Below are positions 25,813 through 33,860 of a stretch of DNA of 64,000 nucleotides, piece after piece. The translations under genes and the position numbers were made by a program. Source of the stretch: Hydrogenophaga sp. SL48 (GTDB lineage Bacteria; Pseudomonadota; Gammaproteobacteria; Burkholderiales; Burkholderiaceae_C); NCBI RefSeq assembly GCF_021729865.1, contig NZ_CP063400.1, forward strand, positions 4,774,001-4,838,000, written 5' to 3'. Numbering within the stretch: position 1 is the first letter of the stretch; the number at the start of each line of letters is the position of its first letter. The notes under the pieces are model-generated. The model was not told where the DNA came from. It saw only the letters and a program-made list of their open reading frames with translations, and made no database searches.

Positions 25813-26679
25813 TTAAGAGGTCTTGGTGGCCTGGGCGTCGGCTTCTTCGAGGAAGTTCGCGACCAGCTGCGCGAAGCGCGCGGCATGTTCGATCTGGGTC
25901 CAGTGGCCGCAGTGGCCGAACACGTGCAGCTGGCTGTTGGGGATCCATTGGCTCAGCGTCAGCGAGGTCTGCAGCGGGATCACCTGGTCTTCGCGGCCGT
26001 GCACGATCAGGGTCTCGTGCGGCAGCGCGCGGATCGCGGCTTCGGGGCTGGCCATGGCGTCGACCCAGCGCTGGCGCGGGGCCGGGAACATGGCGGAGAA
26101 GGACTCTTGGAAGCCGGGGCGGATGCTGGCCTGGTAGCGCAGCTCGGCCAGCTCGTCGGTCACGAGCGCGCGGCTGTGGGCAAAGATGTCCAGCAGCTGC
26201 TTCATGGTCGCGAGCGAGGGCTGATAGCCCCAGACCGCATCGAGGCCCGGCGTGATCGGGAACGGCACACCGACCGAGCCCATCAGCACCAGACGGCGCA
26301 CGCGCTGCGGCGCGCGGATGGCGAGCGCCAGCGACAGCGCGCCGCCGAAGCTGTTGCCGACCACGTCGGCCTGCTCGACGCCCATCGTGTCCATGACATC
26401 GAGCGCCTGCTGCACCCAGGTGTCCATGTTGTAGGTGATGCCCGCCGGGCGGTCGGTGTAGCCGAAGCCCACCATGTCGGGCGCGATCACGCGGCGGTCC
26501 TGTGCGATGACGGGCATGGCCAGGCGCCAGTTGGCCCAGGCGCTCACGCCGGGGCCGGAGCCGTGGATGAACAGCACCGGCGGCTGGCCGGGCTTCGAGG
26601 CGCCTAGGTCGTGCACGTTGCTGTTGAACGCGCCCGTGCGGACGCTCAGCGCAATTTCAGGGTTGTGAGGGGCATTCAT
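25813..26679 (-). CDS. dmpD: 2-hydroxymuconic semialdehyde hydrolase
   Basis: DmpD hydrolyses 2-hydroxymuconic semialdehyde to formate and 2-hydroxypentadienoate, or acetate from methylated substrates. The 288-residue protein is an alpha/beta hydrolase: oxyanion HGSGPGVSAWANW, nucleophile elbow GNSFGG, the acid in HGREDQVIP, and the final histidine in GHCGHWTQIEH. The 297-bp gap upstream to dmpC holds the family A and family B repeats. The alternative short frame from the repeat ends 23 bp inside this gene. Confidence 0.95.
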   Translation of the reverse strand: MNAPHNPEIALSVRTGAFNSNVHDLGASKPGQPPVLFIHGSGPGVSAWANWRLAMPVIAQDRRVIAPDMVGFGYTDRPAGITYNMDTWVQQALDVMDTMGVEQADVVGNSFGGALSLALAIRAPQRVRRLVLMGSVGVPFPITPGLDAVWGYQPSLATMKQLLDIFAHSRALVTDELAELRYQASIRPGFQESFSAMFPAPRQRWVDAMASPEAAIRALPHETLIVHGREDQVIPLQTSLTLSQWIPNSQLHVFGHCGHWTQIEHAARFAQLVANFLEEADAQATKTS

Positions 26680-26776
26680 TTGTTGCTGCTTTCTCTTTGG
26701 CTTTCTCTCGTTTGCTGTCGTGGCGTGTCTTCGTTGGCGGGGCGGCGCGTGGGTCGGGGCGACTGGTTCCGTTCAT
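26657..26776 (-). CDS. possible 39-residue leader peptide overlapping dmpD start
   Basis: On the transcribed strand the copy 3 palindrome presents AAGGAGG (26806-26812), a hairpin and an ATG at 26776. The frame encodes a basic peptide that begins MNGTSRPDPR, contains KREKAKEKA and stops 23 bp inside dmpD. The arrangement mirrors the one at hpaD. No domain is visible; function, if any, would be coupling translation into dmpD. Confidence 0.25.
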   Translation of the reverse strand: MNGTSRPDPRAAPPTKTRHDSKREKAKEKAATNECPSQP

Positions 26777-26844
26777 GTCCCCCGTCGGGCGCTGAGCGCC
26801 CGCCTCCTCCTTTACTTCACTGCACCAGTCGCCCCGACCCACGC
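26747..26844 (-). repeat. nested palindrome, family A copy 3
   Basis: Perfect 21-bp outer arms (26747-26767 and 26824-26844) enclose the family A core, TTCCGTTCATGTCCCCC and CTCCTCCTTTACTTC, around a perfect 6-bp inner stem with a 3-nt loop (26787-26801). Neither the arms nor the inner stem resemble those of copies 1 and 2, yet each is self-complementary. On the transcribed strand it reads Shine-Dalgarno, hairpin, ATG. Confidence 0.85.
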
Positions 26845-26863
26845 GCTGGGTGTTCGCGGGGCA

Positions 26864-26976
26864 GTCCCCCAGAGCAGCCGTGGAACCGGCTTGGCCGGGC
26901 CACAGGCTGCGTCTCCCCTCTAAGCGCCGCAGGCGCGCCAGAGAGGGGGGAAGCCGAGCAGCGGCGCAGGGGGAGT
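26864..26976 (-). repeat. family B intergenic repeat after dmpC
   Basis: Repeat directly following the dmpC stop. It shares GGAACCGGCTTGGCCGGGCC, then GCGCCGCAGGCGCGCC in a hairpin and GCAGCGGCGCAGGGGG. The same blocks occur at 28918-29033 and 33470-33566 in the same orientation relative to transcription. Confidence 0.75.
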
Positions 26977-28431
26977 TCACAGCCTGACCATGACGTTGCG
27001 GAGCTCGGTGTAGAACTCCAGCGAATGCACGCCACCTTCGCGGCCGATGCCCGAGGCCTTGGCGCCGCCGAACGCGGTGCGCAGGTCGCGCAGGAACCAG
27101 CTGTTGATCCAGCAGAGGCCCACCTCGATGGCGGCGGCCATGCGGTGCGCGGTGCCGAGGTTCTGGGTCCACACGGTGGTGGCCAGGCCGTAGTCGGTGG
27201 CGTTGGCCAGGGCAATCGCTTCCTCTTCGGTGTCGAAGGGCGCGATGTGGCAGCAGGGGCCGAAGATCTCTTCGCGGATCACGCTGGCGCTCTCGGGCAG
27301 GCCGGTCCAGATGGTGGGCTGGACGAAGTGGCCGTGGGCGAGTTCGCCCGCCATCACCGGGGCGCCGCCGCCGGTGACCACGGTCGCACCTTCGGCCTGG
27401 GCCTTGGCGTAGTAACCCAGCACCTTGGCCTTGTGTTCGGCCGAGATCAGCGGGCCGATGCCCACGCCCGGGGTGTCGGGGCCGCCGATCTTCAGGCCCT
27501 CGGCCTTCTCTTTGAGCGCGGCGACGAACCTGTCGAAGATCGGGCGCTGCACGTAGACGCGCTCGGTGCCGAGGCAGACCTGGCCGCAGTTCTCGAACGC
27601 GCTGCGCGTGATGCCGGCGACGGCTTTCTCGAAGTCGGCGTCGGCGAACACGATGCCGGCGTTCTTGCCGCCGAGTTCGAACGACACCGGGCGCACGCCC
27701 TTGGCGGCGGCGGCCATGATGGCCTCGCCCGTGCGGGTCTCGCCGGTGAAGGTGATGCCGTTGACGCGCGGGTGCTTGGTGATGAATTCGCCCGCCGATC
27801 CGGGGCCGAAACCGTGCAGCACCTGGTACACGCCTTTCGGGATGCCGACCGTGTTCATCACCTCGCCCAGCAAGGTGGCGGTGGCGGGGGTTTCTTCCGA
27901 GGGCTTGACGATCACGGTGTTGCCGCAGGCCAGCGCCGGGCCGACCTTCCAGGTCATCAGCAGCAGCGGCAGGTTCCAGGGGCAGATCACGCCGACCACG
28001 CCCAGCGGCGAGCGGATCGCGTAGCTCACGGCCGTGCCGCCGTCGGGCGTGGTCATCTGGAAGCTCTCGGTCGGGACGTTCTTGACGATGTCGGCGAAGA
28101 CCTTGAAGTTGGCCGCGCCGCGCGGGATGTCGATGTGGCTGGCCAGCGAGCGCGGCTTGCCGGTGTCCGCCAGTTCGGCTTCGAGGAAGTCGTCGAAGCG
28201 GCGGTTGATCTCGTCGGCCACGGCGTGCAGCAGCTCGGTGCGCTTGACCACGCTCATCGTGCCCCACTCACCCTTGAGCGCGGCGTGCGCGGCGGCGACG
28301 GCCGCGTCCACCTCGGACTGACCGGCTTCATGGACCAGACCGACCACGGCGTTGGTCGCCGGGTTGCGGTTCTCGAAGGTCCTGTCCGTGGCGACGAACT
28401 CGCCGTTGATGAAGTTGTGGAACTTTTTCAT
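26977..28431 (-). CDS. dmpC: 2-hydroxymuconic semialdehyde dehydrogenase
   Basis: DmpC oxidises 2-hydroxymuconic semialdehyde to 2-hydroxymuconate, opening the oxalocrotonate branch. The 484-residue NAD-dependent aldehyde dehydrogenase shows CPWNLPLLLMTWK, the base in FELGGKNAGIVFADAD, the nucleophile in FENCGQVCLGTERVYV and IREEIFGPCCHIAPF. The N-terminal MKKFHNFINGEF is typical. It is 22 bp after the GlcG-like gene. Confidence 0.96.
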   Translation of the reverse strand: MKKFHNFINGEFVATDRTFENRNPATNAVVGLVHEAGQSEVDAAVAAAHAALKGEWGTMSVVKRTELLHAVADEINRRFDDFLEAELADTGKPRSLASHIDIPRGAANFKVFADIVKNVPTESFQMTTPDGGTAVSYAIRSPLGVVGVICPWNLPLLLMTWKVGPALACGNTVIVKPSEETPATATLLGEVMNTVGIPKGVYQVLHGFGPGSAGEFITKHPRVNGITFTGETRTGEAIMAAAAKGVRPVSFELGGKNAGIVFADADFEKAVAGITRSAFENCGQVCLGTERVYVQRPIFDRFVAALKEKAEGLKIGGPDTPGVGIGPLISAEHKAKVLGYYAKAQAEGATVVTGGGAPVMAGELAHGHFVQPTIWTGLPESASVIREEIFGPCCHIAPFDTEEEAIALANATDYGLATTVWTQNLGTAHRMAAAIEVGLCWINSWFLRDLRTAFGGAKASGIGREGGVHSLEFYTELRNVMVRL

Positions 28432-28453
28432 GTTGCGTGCGTGAAGTAAAAAA

Positions 28454-28885
28454 TCAATTCAGGCCCAGGGCCTGCAAGCCGGCACGGGCACAGGCCTCGT
28501 CCTGCTCGGCCGAACCACCGGAGACACCGATGCCGCCCAGGCGTGCACCGTCCGCAGCGATGGGCAGGCCACCGCCGAACACCACCAGGCGCGGCCGCAA
28601 GGGCAGGCCCAGGCGCAAGGCCTCGTCGCCCGCCAGCACCTGCGGCCACTGGCTGGTGGGGAAGCCGAAGCTCGCGGCCGTGTAGGCCTTGTCGATCGCG
28701 ATGTCGATCGAATGCAGAAACGCGTTGGGCATGCGCAAGAACGCAGCGAGGACGCCCGAGGCATCGGTCACGGCCACGTTGATGCGTATGCCCAAAACCT
28801 CTGCGTGCGCCACCGCCGCCTGGCAAGCCAGTGAGGCCGCTGAGGCGGTGATCACGGAAGAAGGAACGGAGAGTGCGGATGACAT
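28454..28885 (-). CDS. GlcG/HbpS-like heme-binding family protein
   Basis: The 143-residue protein belongs to the GlcG/HbpS (PduO C-terminal-like) family: VAVTDASGVLAAFLRMPNAFLHSIDIAIDKAYTAASF and GGGLPIAADGARLGGIGVSGG. Relatives bind heme or corrinoids and sit in many catabolic operons, including phenol and catechol clusters, often without a proven role. A place next to the oxygen-sensitive Fe(II) ring-cleavage dioxygenase could suggest iron or redox upkeep. The ATG has no clear Shine-Dalgarno, so the exact start is uncertain. Confidence 0.82.
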   Translation of the reverse strand: MSSALSVPSSVITASAASLACQAAVAHAEVLGIRINVAVTDASGVLAAFLRMPNAFLHSIDIAIDKAYTAASFGFPTSQWPQVLAGDEALRLGLPLRPRLVVFGGGLPIAADGARLGGIGVSGGSAEQDEACARAGLQALGLN

Positions 28886-28917
28886 GAAAAGAAAAGTTGT
28901 TGGCGTGAGGGGACTTC

Positions 28918-29033
28918 AACCCAGAGGCACCGAGGAACCGGCTTAGCCGGGCCTCAGGTGCCGTCCCCCCTCGAAGCGCCGCAGGCGCGCCACGGAGGGG
29001 GGAAGCCGCGTCAGCGGCGCAGGGGGGAGATCC
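28918..29033 (-). repeat. family B intergenic repeat after dmpB
   Basis: Repeat just after the catechol dioxygenase stop, with GAGGAACCGGCTTAGCCGGG, the GCGCCGCAGGCGCGCC hairpin and GTCAGCGGCGCAGGGGGG. It fills most of the 155-bp gap to the GlcG-like gene. Confidence 0.75.
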
Positions 29034-29040
29034 GAGTGCT

Positions 29041-29985
29041 TCACGTGTACACGTCGGTGAAAGAGGCCACCAGATCTCCCGTGTGATAGAAGATGCCGCT
29101 GCCCAGCATGTCCTCGGTCCAGGTGGTCACGGGCCGGTCGCGCTGCGCCAGGTAGCCCAGGCCCGCGAAGGTCTCGTTGCGGTTGCCACTCGGGTCGAAG
29201 AAGTAGATGGTCTCGCCGCGGGTGATGCCGTGGCGCGTGGGCGCCACGTCGATGCGCACCTTGTTCTTGGCCATCACGTCGGCGGCCTTGAGCACGTCGT
29301 GCCACGAGTCCAGGAAGAACGCGATGTGGTGCAGGCCGCTGCGCGGACCGCCCACGAAAGCGATGTCGTGCGGCGTGGTGGTTCGGCTCATCCAGGTGGC
29401 GGCCTGCATGTTGCCTTCGGGGCCGACCAGCACCTGCTCGGTCAGGAAGAAGTCGAGCGCCTCGGTCATGAAGCGGGTGTTGTCGGCCACGGTGTTGATG
29501 CCCGCCTCGGGGTTCATCTCGCACATCAGCAGCAGGTGGTCGAGCCAGTGCGCGCCCGCGCCCTTGAGGCCGTCCGGCCACGGGTCGGGGTTGGTGGTGC
29601 CGACGTCCGTGCCCACGTACTCCTTCATCGCGTAGAGGCGCATCTCGTGGCCGCTGGGCAGGTGGAACTGCAGCATGCGGCCGGTGGAGGGCAGCGTGCC
29701 TTCGGGCAGCACCGTGGTCTTCACGCCCCAGGCCTCGACCTTCTTCTGCAGTTCGTCGAGGTCGCTGTCCTTCTCGACCTTGTAGGCCACGTGGTTCAGG
29801 CCGGCCTGGTCCGACGGCGTCAGGATCAGCGAGAACTTGTCCCACTCGTCCCAGCACTTGAGGTAGACGTTGCCCGCCTTGTCCTTCATGGTGGTCTTGA
29901 GGCCGAGCACGTTTTCGTAGTGCCGGACCGCTGCGTCCATGTCCATCACTTTCAGGCTCGCGTGCCCGATTCGCATCACACCCAT
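29041..29985 (-). CDS. dmpB: catechol 2,3-dioxygenase
   Basis: DmpB is the Fe(II) extradiol dioxygenase that cleaves catechol to 2-hydroxymuconic semialdehyde. The 314-residue, two-domain VOC-type protein keeps the iron ligands: H150 (WLDHLLL), H220 (GLHHIAFFL) and E271 (PSGNRNETF). The [22 protein letters not shown] signature is clear in pieces. AAGGAG precedes the ATG by a good distance. It is 21 bp after the ferredoxin gene, in the XylT/DmpQ-B order. Confidence 0.97.
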   Translation of the reverse strand: MGVMRIGHASLKVMDMDAAVRHYENVLGLKTTMKDKAGNVYLKCWDEWDKFSLILTPSDQAGLNHVAYKVEKDSDLDELQKKVEAWGVKTTVLPEGTLPSTGRMLQFHLPSGHEMRLYAMKEYVGTDVGTTNPDPWPDGLKGAGAHWLDHLLLMCEMNPEAGINTVADNTRFMTEALDFFLTEQVLVGPEGNMQAATWMSRTTTPHDIAFVGGPRSGLHHIAFFLDSWHDVLKAADVMAKNKVRIDVAPTRHGITRGETIYFFDPSGNRNETFAGLGYLAQRDRPVTTWTEDMLGSGIFYHTGDLVASFTDVYT

Positions 29986-30006
29986 GGCTTGTCTCCTTCG
30001 ATTTGG

Positions 30007-30378
30007 TTACTGCTGTTGCGACGATGGGCTTGCAGTCGCAGACCCTGCGCGCCCTTTTGAAAACGGTTTGTTCAACTTGCCGGCCACCTCCAGGTGCACC
30101 GGCGTGATGGGCGCCACGCGGCAGGCCAGCGTGTAGCCCTGGCACGCTTCTTCCGGCGTCACGTGGGCGCGGCTGATCGGGCCCAGGGGCTTGATCTCGC
30201 CATCGAGGATGCGCACCTTGCACACGCCGCAGCCGCCGTTGACGCAGCCCACCGGGATGCCCTTGCGACCGAGCTTCACCATGCCGTTCAGCAGGCTCTC
30301 GTTGCCCGCGCACGGAAAGGTCTCGTCCGTCTGGGCGACGTGCACCGCGAACTTGGGGCGGGTGTCGAAAACAGACAT
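30007..30378 (-). CDS. dmpQ: chloroplast-type [2Fe-2S] ferredoxin (DmpQ/XylT-like)
   Basis: This 123-residue ferredoxin carries the plant-type cysteine pattern C45-x4-C50-x2-C53 and C86 (GCVNGGCGVCKVRI, YTLACRV). Its known relative XylT re-reduces the active-site iron of catechol 2,3-dioxygenase after inactivation by alkylcatechols. Its location between the hydroxylase reductase and the dioxygenase supports that job. A Gln/Ser-rich tail follows the conserved domain. Confidence 0.92.
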   Translation of the reverse strand: MSVFDTRPKFAVHVAQTDETFPCAGNESLLNGMVKLGRKGIPVGCVNGGCGVCKVRILDGEIKPLGPISRAHVTPEEACQGYTLACRVAPITPVHLEVAGKLNKPFSKGRAGSATASPSSQQQ

Positions 30379-30383
30379 GCCGG

Positions 30384-31448
30384 TCAGACCCGCTGGAACA
30401 GGGGGCTGCGCGTGGCGCCGGCATCGGCCGCCGAGAGGAACTTCTCGGTGTAGATGTCGCGCTCGAACAGGCGGCCCTGCATCAGGGTGCCGATGCAGGC
30501 TTCGATCATGGGCGGCGGGCCGCACAGGTAGGCCTTGAGGCCCGCGAAGCTGCCGCCGAAATGCGCCTTGACTGCGTCGTGCACGAAGCCGCGCGCGCCG
30601 GCCCAGACCGAGCCCTCCGGCTCGTTCGACAGCACCGGCACGTAGCTGAAATTCGGGTGCCGCTGTGCCAGCGCCTGAAACTGCTCGTGGTGGTACAGCT
30701 CCTCGCGCGAGCGCTGGCCATAGACCAGGGTGATCGGCAGCGTGCAGCCGTGTTCGAGCAGGTCCAGGATCATCGAGCGCGGGCTGGAGAGGCCCGAACC
30801 ACCGGCCATGAAGACCATGGGCCGCTGGGCCGACTGGCGCACGAAGAAGCGGCCGTAGGGACCGGCCAGCCGCAGCCGGTCGCCGACCTGGAGCTGGTCG
30901 TGCAGCCAGCCGGTGCCGACGCCGCCGGGCACGCGGCGCACATGCAGTTCGATGGCGCTGCGGGCCTTCACATCGGACGGGGCGTTGGCGATGGAGAACG
31001 CGCGGCTTTCACCCAGCCCCGGGATCTCCAGCTGCACGTACTGTCCGGCCTGGAAGTGCAGGGGCTTGTCCAGCGCCAGGTGGATCGCCTTGATGGTCGG
31101 CGTGAGGTCGTCGATCTGCGTGACGGTGGCGGCGAAGTCCTTCACCGGGATGATCTCGGCGTCGGGTTCGTCGTCGATGTCGGCCTCGATGGTGGTGTCG
31201 CTCTGCAGCGTGCAGCAGCAGGCCAGCGTCTTGCCTTCCTCGCGCTCGAAGTCCATCAGCGCAAACGGGTTGGCCGCGCCGTGGTCCACCTCGCCGCCGC
31301 ACACCTGCACCTTGCAGGAGCCGCACAGCCCGTGGCCGCAGGCGTGCGGCAGATAGATGCCTTGCCGCAGCGCCGCGTCGAGCACGGTCTGCCCTTCTTC
31401 GACCTCGATGGTCGCGCCCAGGGGTTCGATGGTGAGTTGGTAGCTCAT
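30384..31448 (-). CDS. dmpP: phenol hydroxylase reductase component P5
   Basis: DmpP passes electrons from NADH through FAD and a [2Fe-2S] centre to the diiron oxygenase. The 354-residue protein starts with a plant-type ferredoxin domain (C37, C42, C45 in ACGHGLCGSCKV and the fourth cysteine near 77 in LACCCTLQ). A ferredoxin-reductase module follows, with RAFSIANAP for FAD and MAGGSGLSSPRSMI and YLCGPPPMIEA for NADH. It is 10 bp after dmpO and 5 bp before dmpQ. Confidence 0.97.
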   Translation of the reverse strand: MSYQLTIEPLGATIEVEEGQTVLDAALRQGIYLPHACGHGLCGSCKVQVCGGEVDHGAANPFALMDFEREEGKTLACCCTLQSDTTIEADIDDEPDAEIIPVKDFAATVTQIDDLTPTIKAIHLALDKPLHFQAGQYVQLEIPGLGESRAFSIANAPSDVKARSAIELHVRRVPGGVGTGWLHDQLQVGDRLRLAGPYGRFFVRQSAQRPMVFMAGGSGLSSPRSMILDLLEHGCTLPITLVYGQRSREELYHHEQFQALAQRHPNFSYVPVLSNEPEGSVWAGARGFVHDAVKAHFGGSFAGLKAYLCGPPPMIEACIGTLMQGRLFERDIYTEKFLSAADAGATRSPLFQRV

Positions 31449-31458
31449 CGCAGCGGCT

Positions 31459-31824
31459 TCAGCTGAAGGAACCTTGAATGCCGGTCAGGCCCGGCGTGCG
31501 GAAGCGGATCACGTCCTTGTGCTGCAGGCCGTTCTCGGCCAGCGACTTGGACGGGTCCGGTGTCCAGGGCTGGCCGGACTTGAACCACTGGACCGCGCTC
31601 CAGTCGATCTGGGCGAAGTCCGGGTGGTAACCATAGATGCCGGGCAGCACCGCCGTGCCGAGGGCCCCGAAGGGCGTTTCGGGTGGCAGCGGCAGGCAGA
31701 AGGGCGCGCAGAACATCAGGTGGTCTTCCCAGCCGATGTAGAGCAGGGGCGCGGGGAAGTTCTCGCGCACGTCCTTCATCGGGAAGTCATACGCCGCGCG
31801 GGCGGGGTTGGACACGACGCTCAT
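31459..31824 (-). CDS. dmpO: phenol hydroxylase component P4
   Basis: DmpO is the small gamma subunit of the (alpha-beta-gamma)2 phenol hydroxylase oxygenase. The 121-residue protein begins MSVVSNPARAAYDFPMKDVRENFPAPLLYIGWEDHLMFC and contains GIYGYHPDFAQIDWSAVQWF, both typical of the P4/TomA4/PoxE family. Its start overlaps the dmpN stop by 4 bp, keeping the subunits in translational register. Confidence 0.95.
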   Translation of the reverse strand: MSVVSNPARAAYDFPMKDVRENFPAPLLYIGWEDHLMFCAPFCLPLPPETPFGALGTAVLPGIYGYHPDFAQIDWSAVQWFKSGQPWTPDPSKSLAENGLQHKDVIRFRTPGLTGIQGSFS

Positions 31825-33407
31825 TTCGCGGCTCCCGGTTCGGTGGTGGCGGCCACGGGCGCCGGGGGCGGGTCGCCGCGCCAGGCGGCAAAGTTCTTCT
31901 GGTCTTCCGAGCCTTCGAAGTCGAAGTTGTCGCGGCCCACGTTCACGTGGTAGTAGTCGAGCACGGCCATCAGCGGGTTGAAGCCTTCCGCGGTCGGGTC
32001 GGTGCCGGGCTTGAAGCAGTTGCCCTGGTAGATCTGGTGCACCGGCAGCCAGCTCTGCACGTACTTCTCTGGTTCGTGGTCGAAGATGCCCTTGCAGTGG
32101 TCCGAGCAGAAGTGGTACTTGTTGCCGAAGTAGTCGCTCTCGCGGTAGCAGATCTTGCTGGCGTCGCCTTCTTCGGTGAACAGCATCGGCACCTGGCAGG
32201 TGGTGCACAGCATGGGCAGCGTCATGTTGTAGAAGCGCTTGCCCTCGGCGGCCTGGTCGCGCCAGAACTCCCAGCGCGGGCGGTAGTACTTGTCAAAGGT
32301 CTCGGGGTACTTCTCGCTCAGCCAGTTCAGCTCCTCTTCCTTCGGCACCCAGGTGTGGAAGGGGGCGGCGCCGTTGTAGTTGTAGAAGGTGGCCCAGGCC
32401 TGGTGGCTGATGTGGTCCTTGCCTTCGCAGGCCTGCTTCCAGCCCGCGGGTTCGCGGATACCGTAGCGCGCCAGGTCGCGGAACAGGGCGCCGCCGTTCT
32501 CTTCGGCGTACATCTCCCAGGCCTCTTTCCAGCTCATCACGCGCTTGGGCAGCATGTAGTCCTGCATCATCGCCACGATGGTCAGCAGGCGGTAGCCGCG
32601 CCAGAACCACTTGTCGATCCAGCGCTGCACGATGGGCAGGTTGTCCGGGTCCTGCTCCAGGATGAACTTGATGCATTCGATGCCCAGCGTCATGTGGCGG
32701 CTCTCGTCGCTCTGGGCGCTGAAGCCGAAGGTCACGGTGGACATGTCGCCGTTGTGGGCCGCGCCGCTCATGAAGGGCACGAACAGCAGGTTGGTCAGCA
32801 CGTACTCGAAGCTGAAGCTCACGGCCGTGAGGAACTCGAACGGGCCGCCGGTGCAGGCGTCTTCAAAGAAGCTCTTGGGTACCGAGAGGTACCACACGCG
32901 GTCGAACCAGTGGTTCGATTCGTGCATGCCGTTGAAGTACTTGTTGTAGTGGCTGATCGCGTGGGTTTCGGTCTGGTAGTGGCGCAGCTCGTCGATGCTC
33001 TGCATCTGCGCGGCGACCCGCGCGCCCTCGCCGGTGAACTGGCGGCCCACATGGGCGAAGCCGCGGTGCGCGTAGTACTCCAGCGGCGTCACGCCCTGGA
33101 TGAAGAGCTTCAGCGCGTTGATGTAGCGCGCGTCGGTCACGCCGAGCTGGCCGTTGTTCTGCGCGAAGGCCTCGATCACCGCGTAGAGCTTTTTCTCTTT
33201 CTCACCCTGGTACTTCCAGTAGGCGTCCATGGTCAGGCGGAACGGGTCCTGCCACTTGTCCCAGTCGTGGATCTTGATGCCCTCGTACTTGTCGTGCGGG
33301 AAGACCTTGTCCATCGGCTGGTAGCTGGTCTCCCAGCCCAGGCCGCGCGTCATGGCGGCGTAGCGCTCTTTCAGGCCCAGCTTCTTTTTCTCAACTCTTG
33401 TGTCCAT
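31821..33407 (-). CDS. dmpN: phenol hydroxylase alpha (P3) diiron oxygenase subunit
   Basis: This 528-residue protein is the catalytic subunit that hydroxylates phenol to catechol. The diiron site is complete: E110 (TPLEYYAHRGF), E140-x2-H143 (DELRH), E201 and E235-x2-H238 (DESRH). The C-terminal part has the CTTCQVPMLF zinc-ribbon-like cysteines and the YHVNVGRDNFDFEGSEDQKNF segment of toluene/phenol monooxygenases. The start MDTRVEKKKLGLKERY follows a good AAGGAGA site. A family B repeat lies upstream, before dmpM. Confidence 0.98.
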   Translation of the reverse strand: MDTRVEKKKLGLKERYAAMTRGLGWETSYQPMDKVFPHDKYEGIKIHDWDKWQDPFRLTMDAYWKYQGEKEKKLYAVIEAFAQNNGQLGVTDARYINALKLFIQGVTPLEYYAHRGFAHVGRQFTGEGARVAAQMQSIDELRHYQTETHAISHYNKYFNGMHESNHWFDRVWYLSVPKSFFEDACTGGPFEFLTAVSFSFEYVLTNLLFVPFMSGAAHNGDMSTVTFGFSAQSDESRHMTLGIECIKFILEQDPDNLPIVQRWIDKWFWRGYRLLTIVAMMQDYMLPKRVMSWKEAWEMYAEENGGALFRDLARYGIREPAGWKQACEGKDHISHQAWATFYNYNGAAPFHTWVPKEEELNWLSEKYPETFDKYYRPRWEFWRDQAAEGKRFYNMTLPMLCTTCQVPMLFTEEGDASKICYRESDYFGNKYHFCSDHCKGIFDHEPEKYVQSWLPVHQIYQGNCFKPGTDPTAEGFNPLMAVLDYYHVNVGRDNFDFEGSEDQKNFAAWRGDPPPAPVAATTEPGAAK

Positions 33408-33469
33408 GCTTGTCTCCTTGATCGGGTCAGTGGGTACAGGTGATGCAGTCGGCGCGGGTGGCTTCACCC

Positions 33470-33566
33470 AGTGCACCCGAGGAACCGGCTTCGCCGGGCC
33501 TCAGGGTGCGTCCCCCTCCCGTCGAAGGCGAGAGAGGGGGAAGACGCGAAGCGGCGCAGGGGGTGC
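33470..33566 (-). repeat. family B intergenic repeat after dmpM
   Basis: Repeat starting directly after the dmpM stop, with GAGGAACCGGCTTCGCCGGG, a CCCTC...GAGGG hairpin and GACGCGAAGCGGCGCAGGGG. It separates the beta-subunit and effector genes from the alpha-subunit gene within the operon and could tune mRNA processing between them. Confidence 0.75.
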
Positions 33567-33836
33567 CTAATGTTTCCAGCTCAGGGTGAGCTGGTCGTCG
33601 TCTTCGTCGATGTGGCCCGAGAGCGTCACGAGGTTGACGTGGATCTGCTGCAGGTCGAAGGCGCGGCCGATCAGGCCCTCGATGGTTTCGCGGCGGATCG
33701 TCAGGCTGTTCGGTGCGTTGACCTTCACCAGGCCGGTCGGGTGGCTGAGCACCGCGTGCGGGTTGTCGGCCACGATGGCGTCGATGACCGGGCGGGACTC
33801 TTCGTTGGCCTGGAAGGCGATGAACACGTCGGACAT
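33567..33836 (-). CDS. dmpM: phenol hydroxylase effector/coupling protein P2
   Basis: DmpM is the cofactor-free regulatory protein (MmoB/DmpM family) that binds the oxygenase and is needed for turnover. The 89-residue protein begins MSDVFIAFQANEESRPVIDAI and has the family pattern PTGLVKVNAPNSLTIRRETIEGLIGRAFDLQQIHVNL. It is 24 bp downstream of dmpL and is followed by a repeat. Confidence 0.96.
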   Translation of the reverse strand: MSDVFIAFQANEESRPVIDAIVADNPHAVLSHPTGLVKVNAPNSLTIRRETIEGLIGRAFDLQQIHVNLVTLSGHIDEDDDQLTLSWKH

Positions 33837-33860
33837 GGGGTGTGTCTCCGGGGTGGGGGG

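Noticed and set aside
30384..31448. Reductase as part of the Rieske oxygenase at 38959
   Set aside because: It is embedded in and translationally close to the phenol hydroxylase genes in the canonical dmpO-P order.
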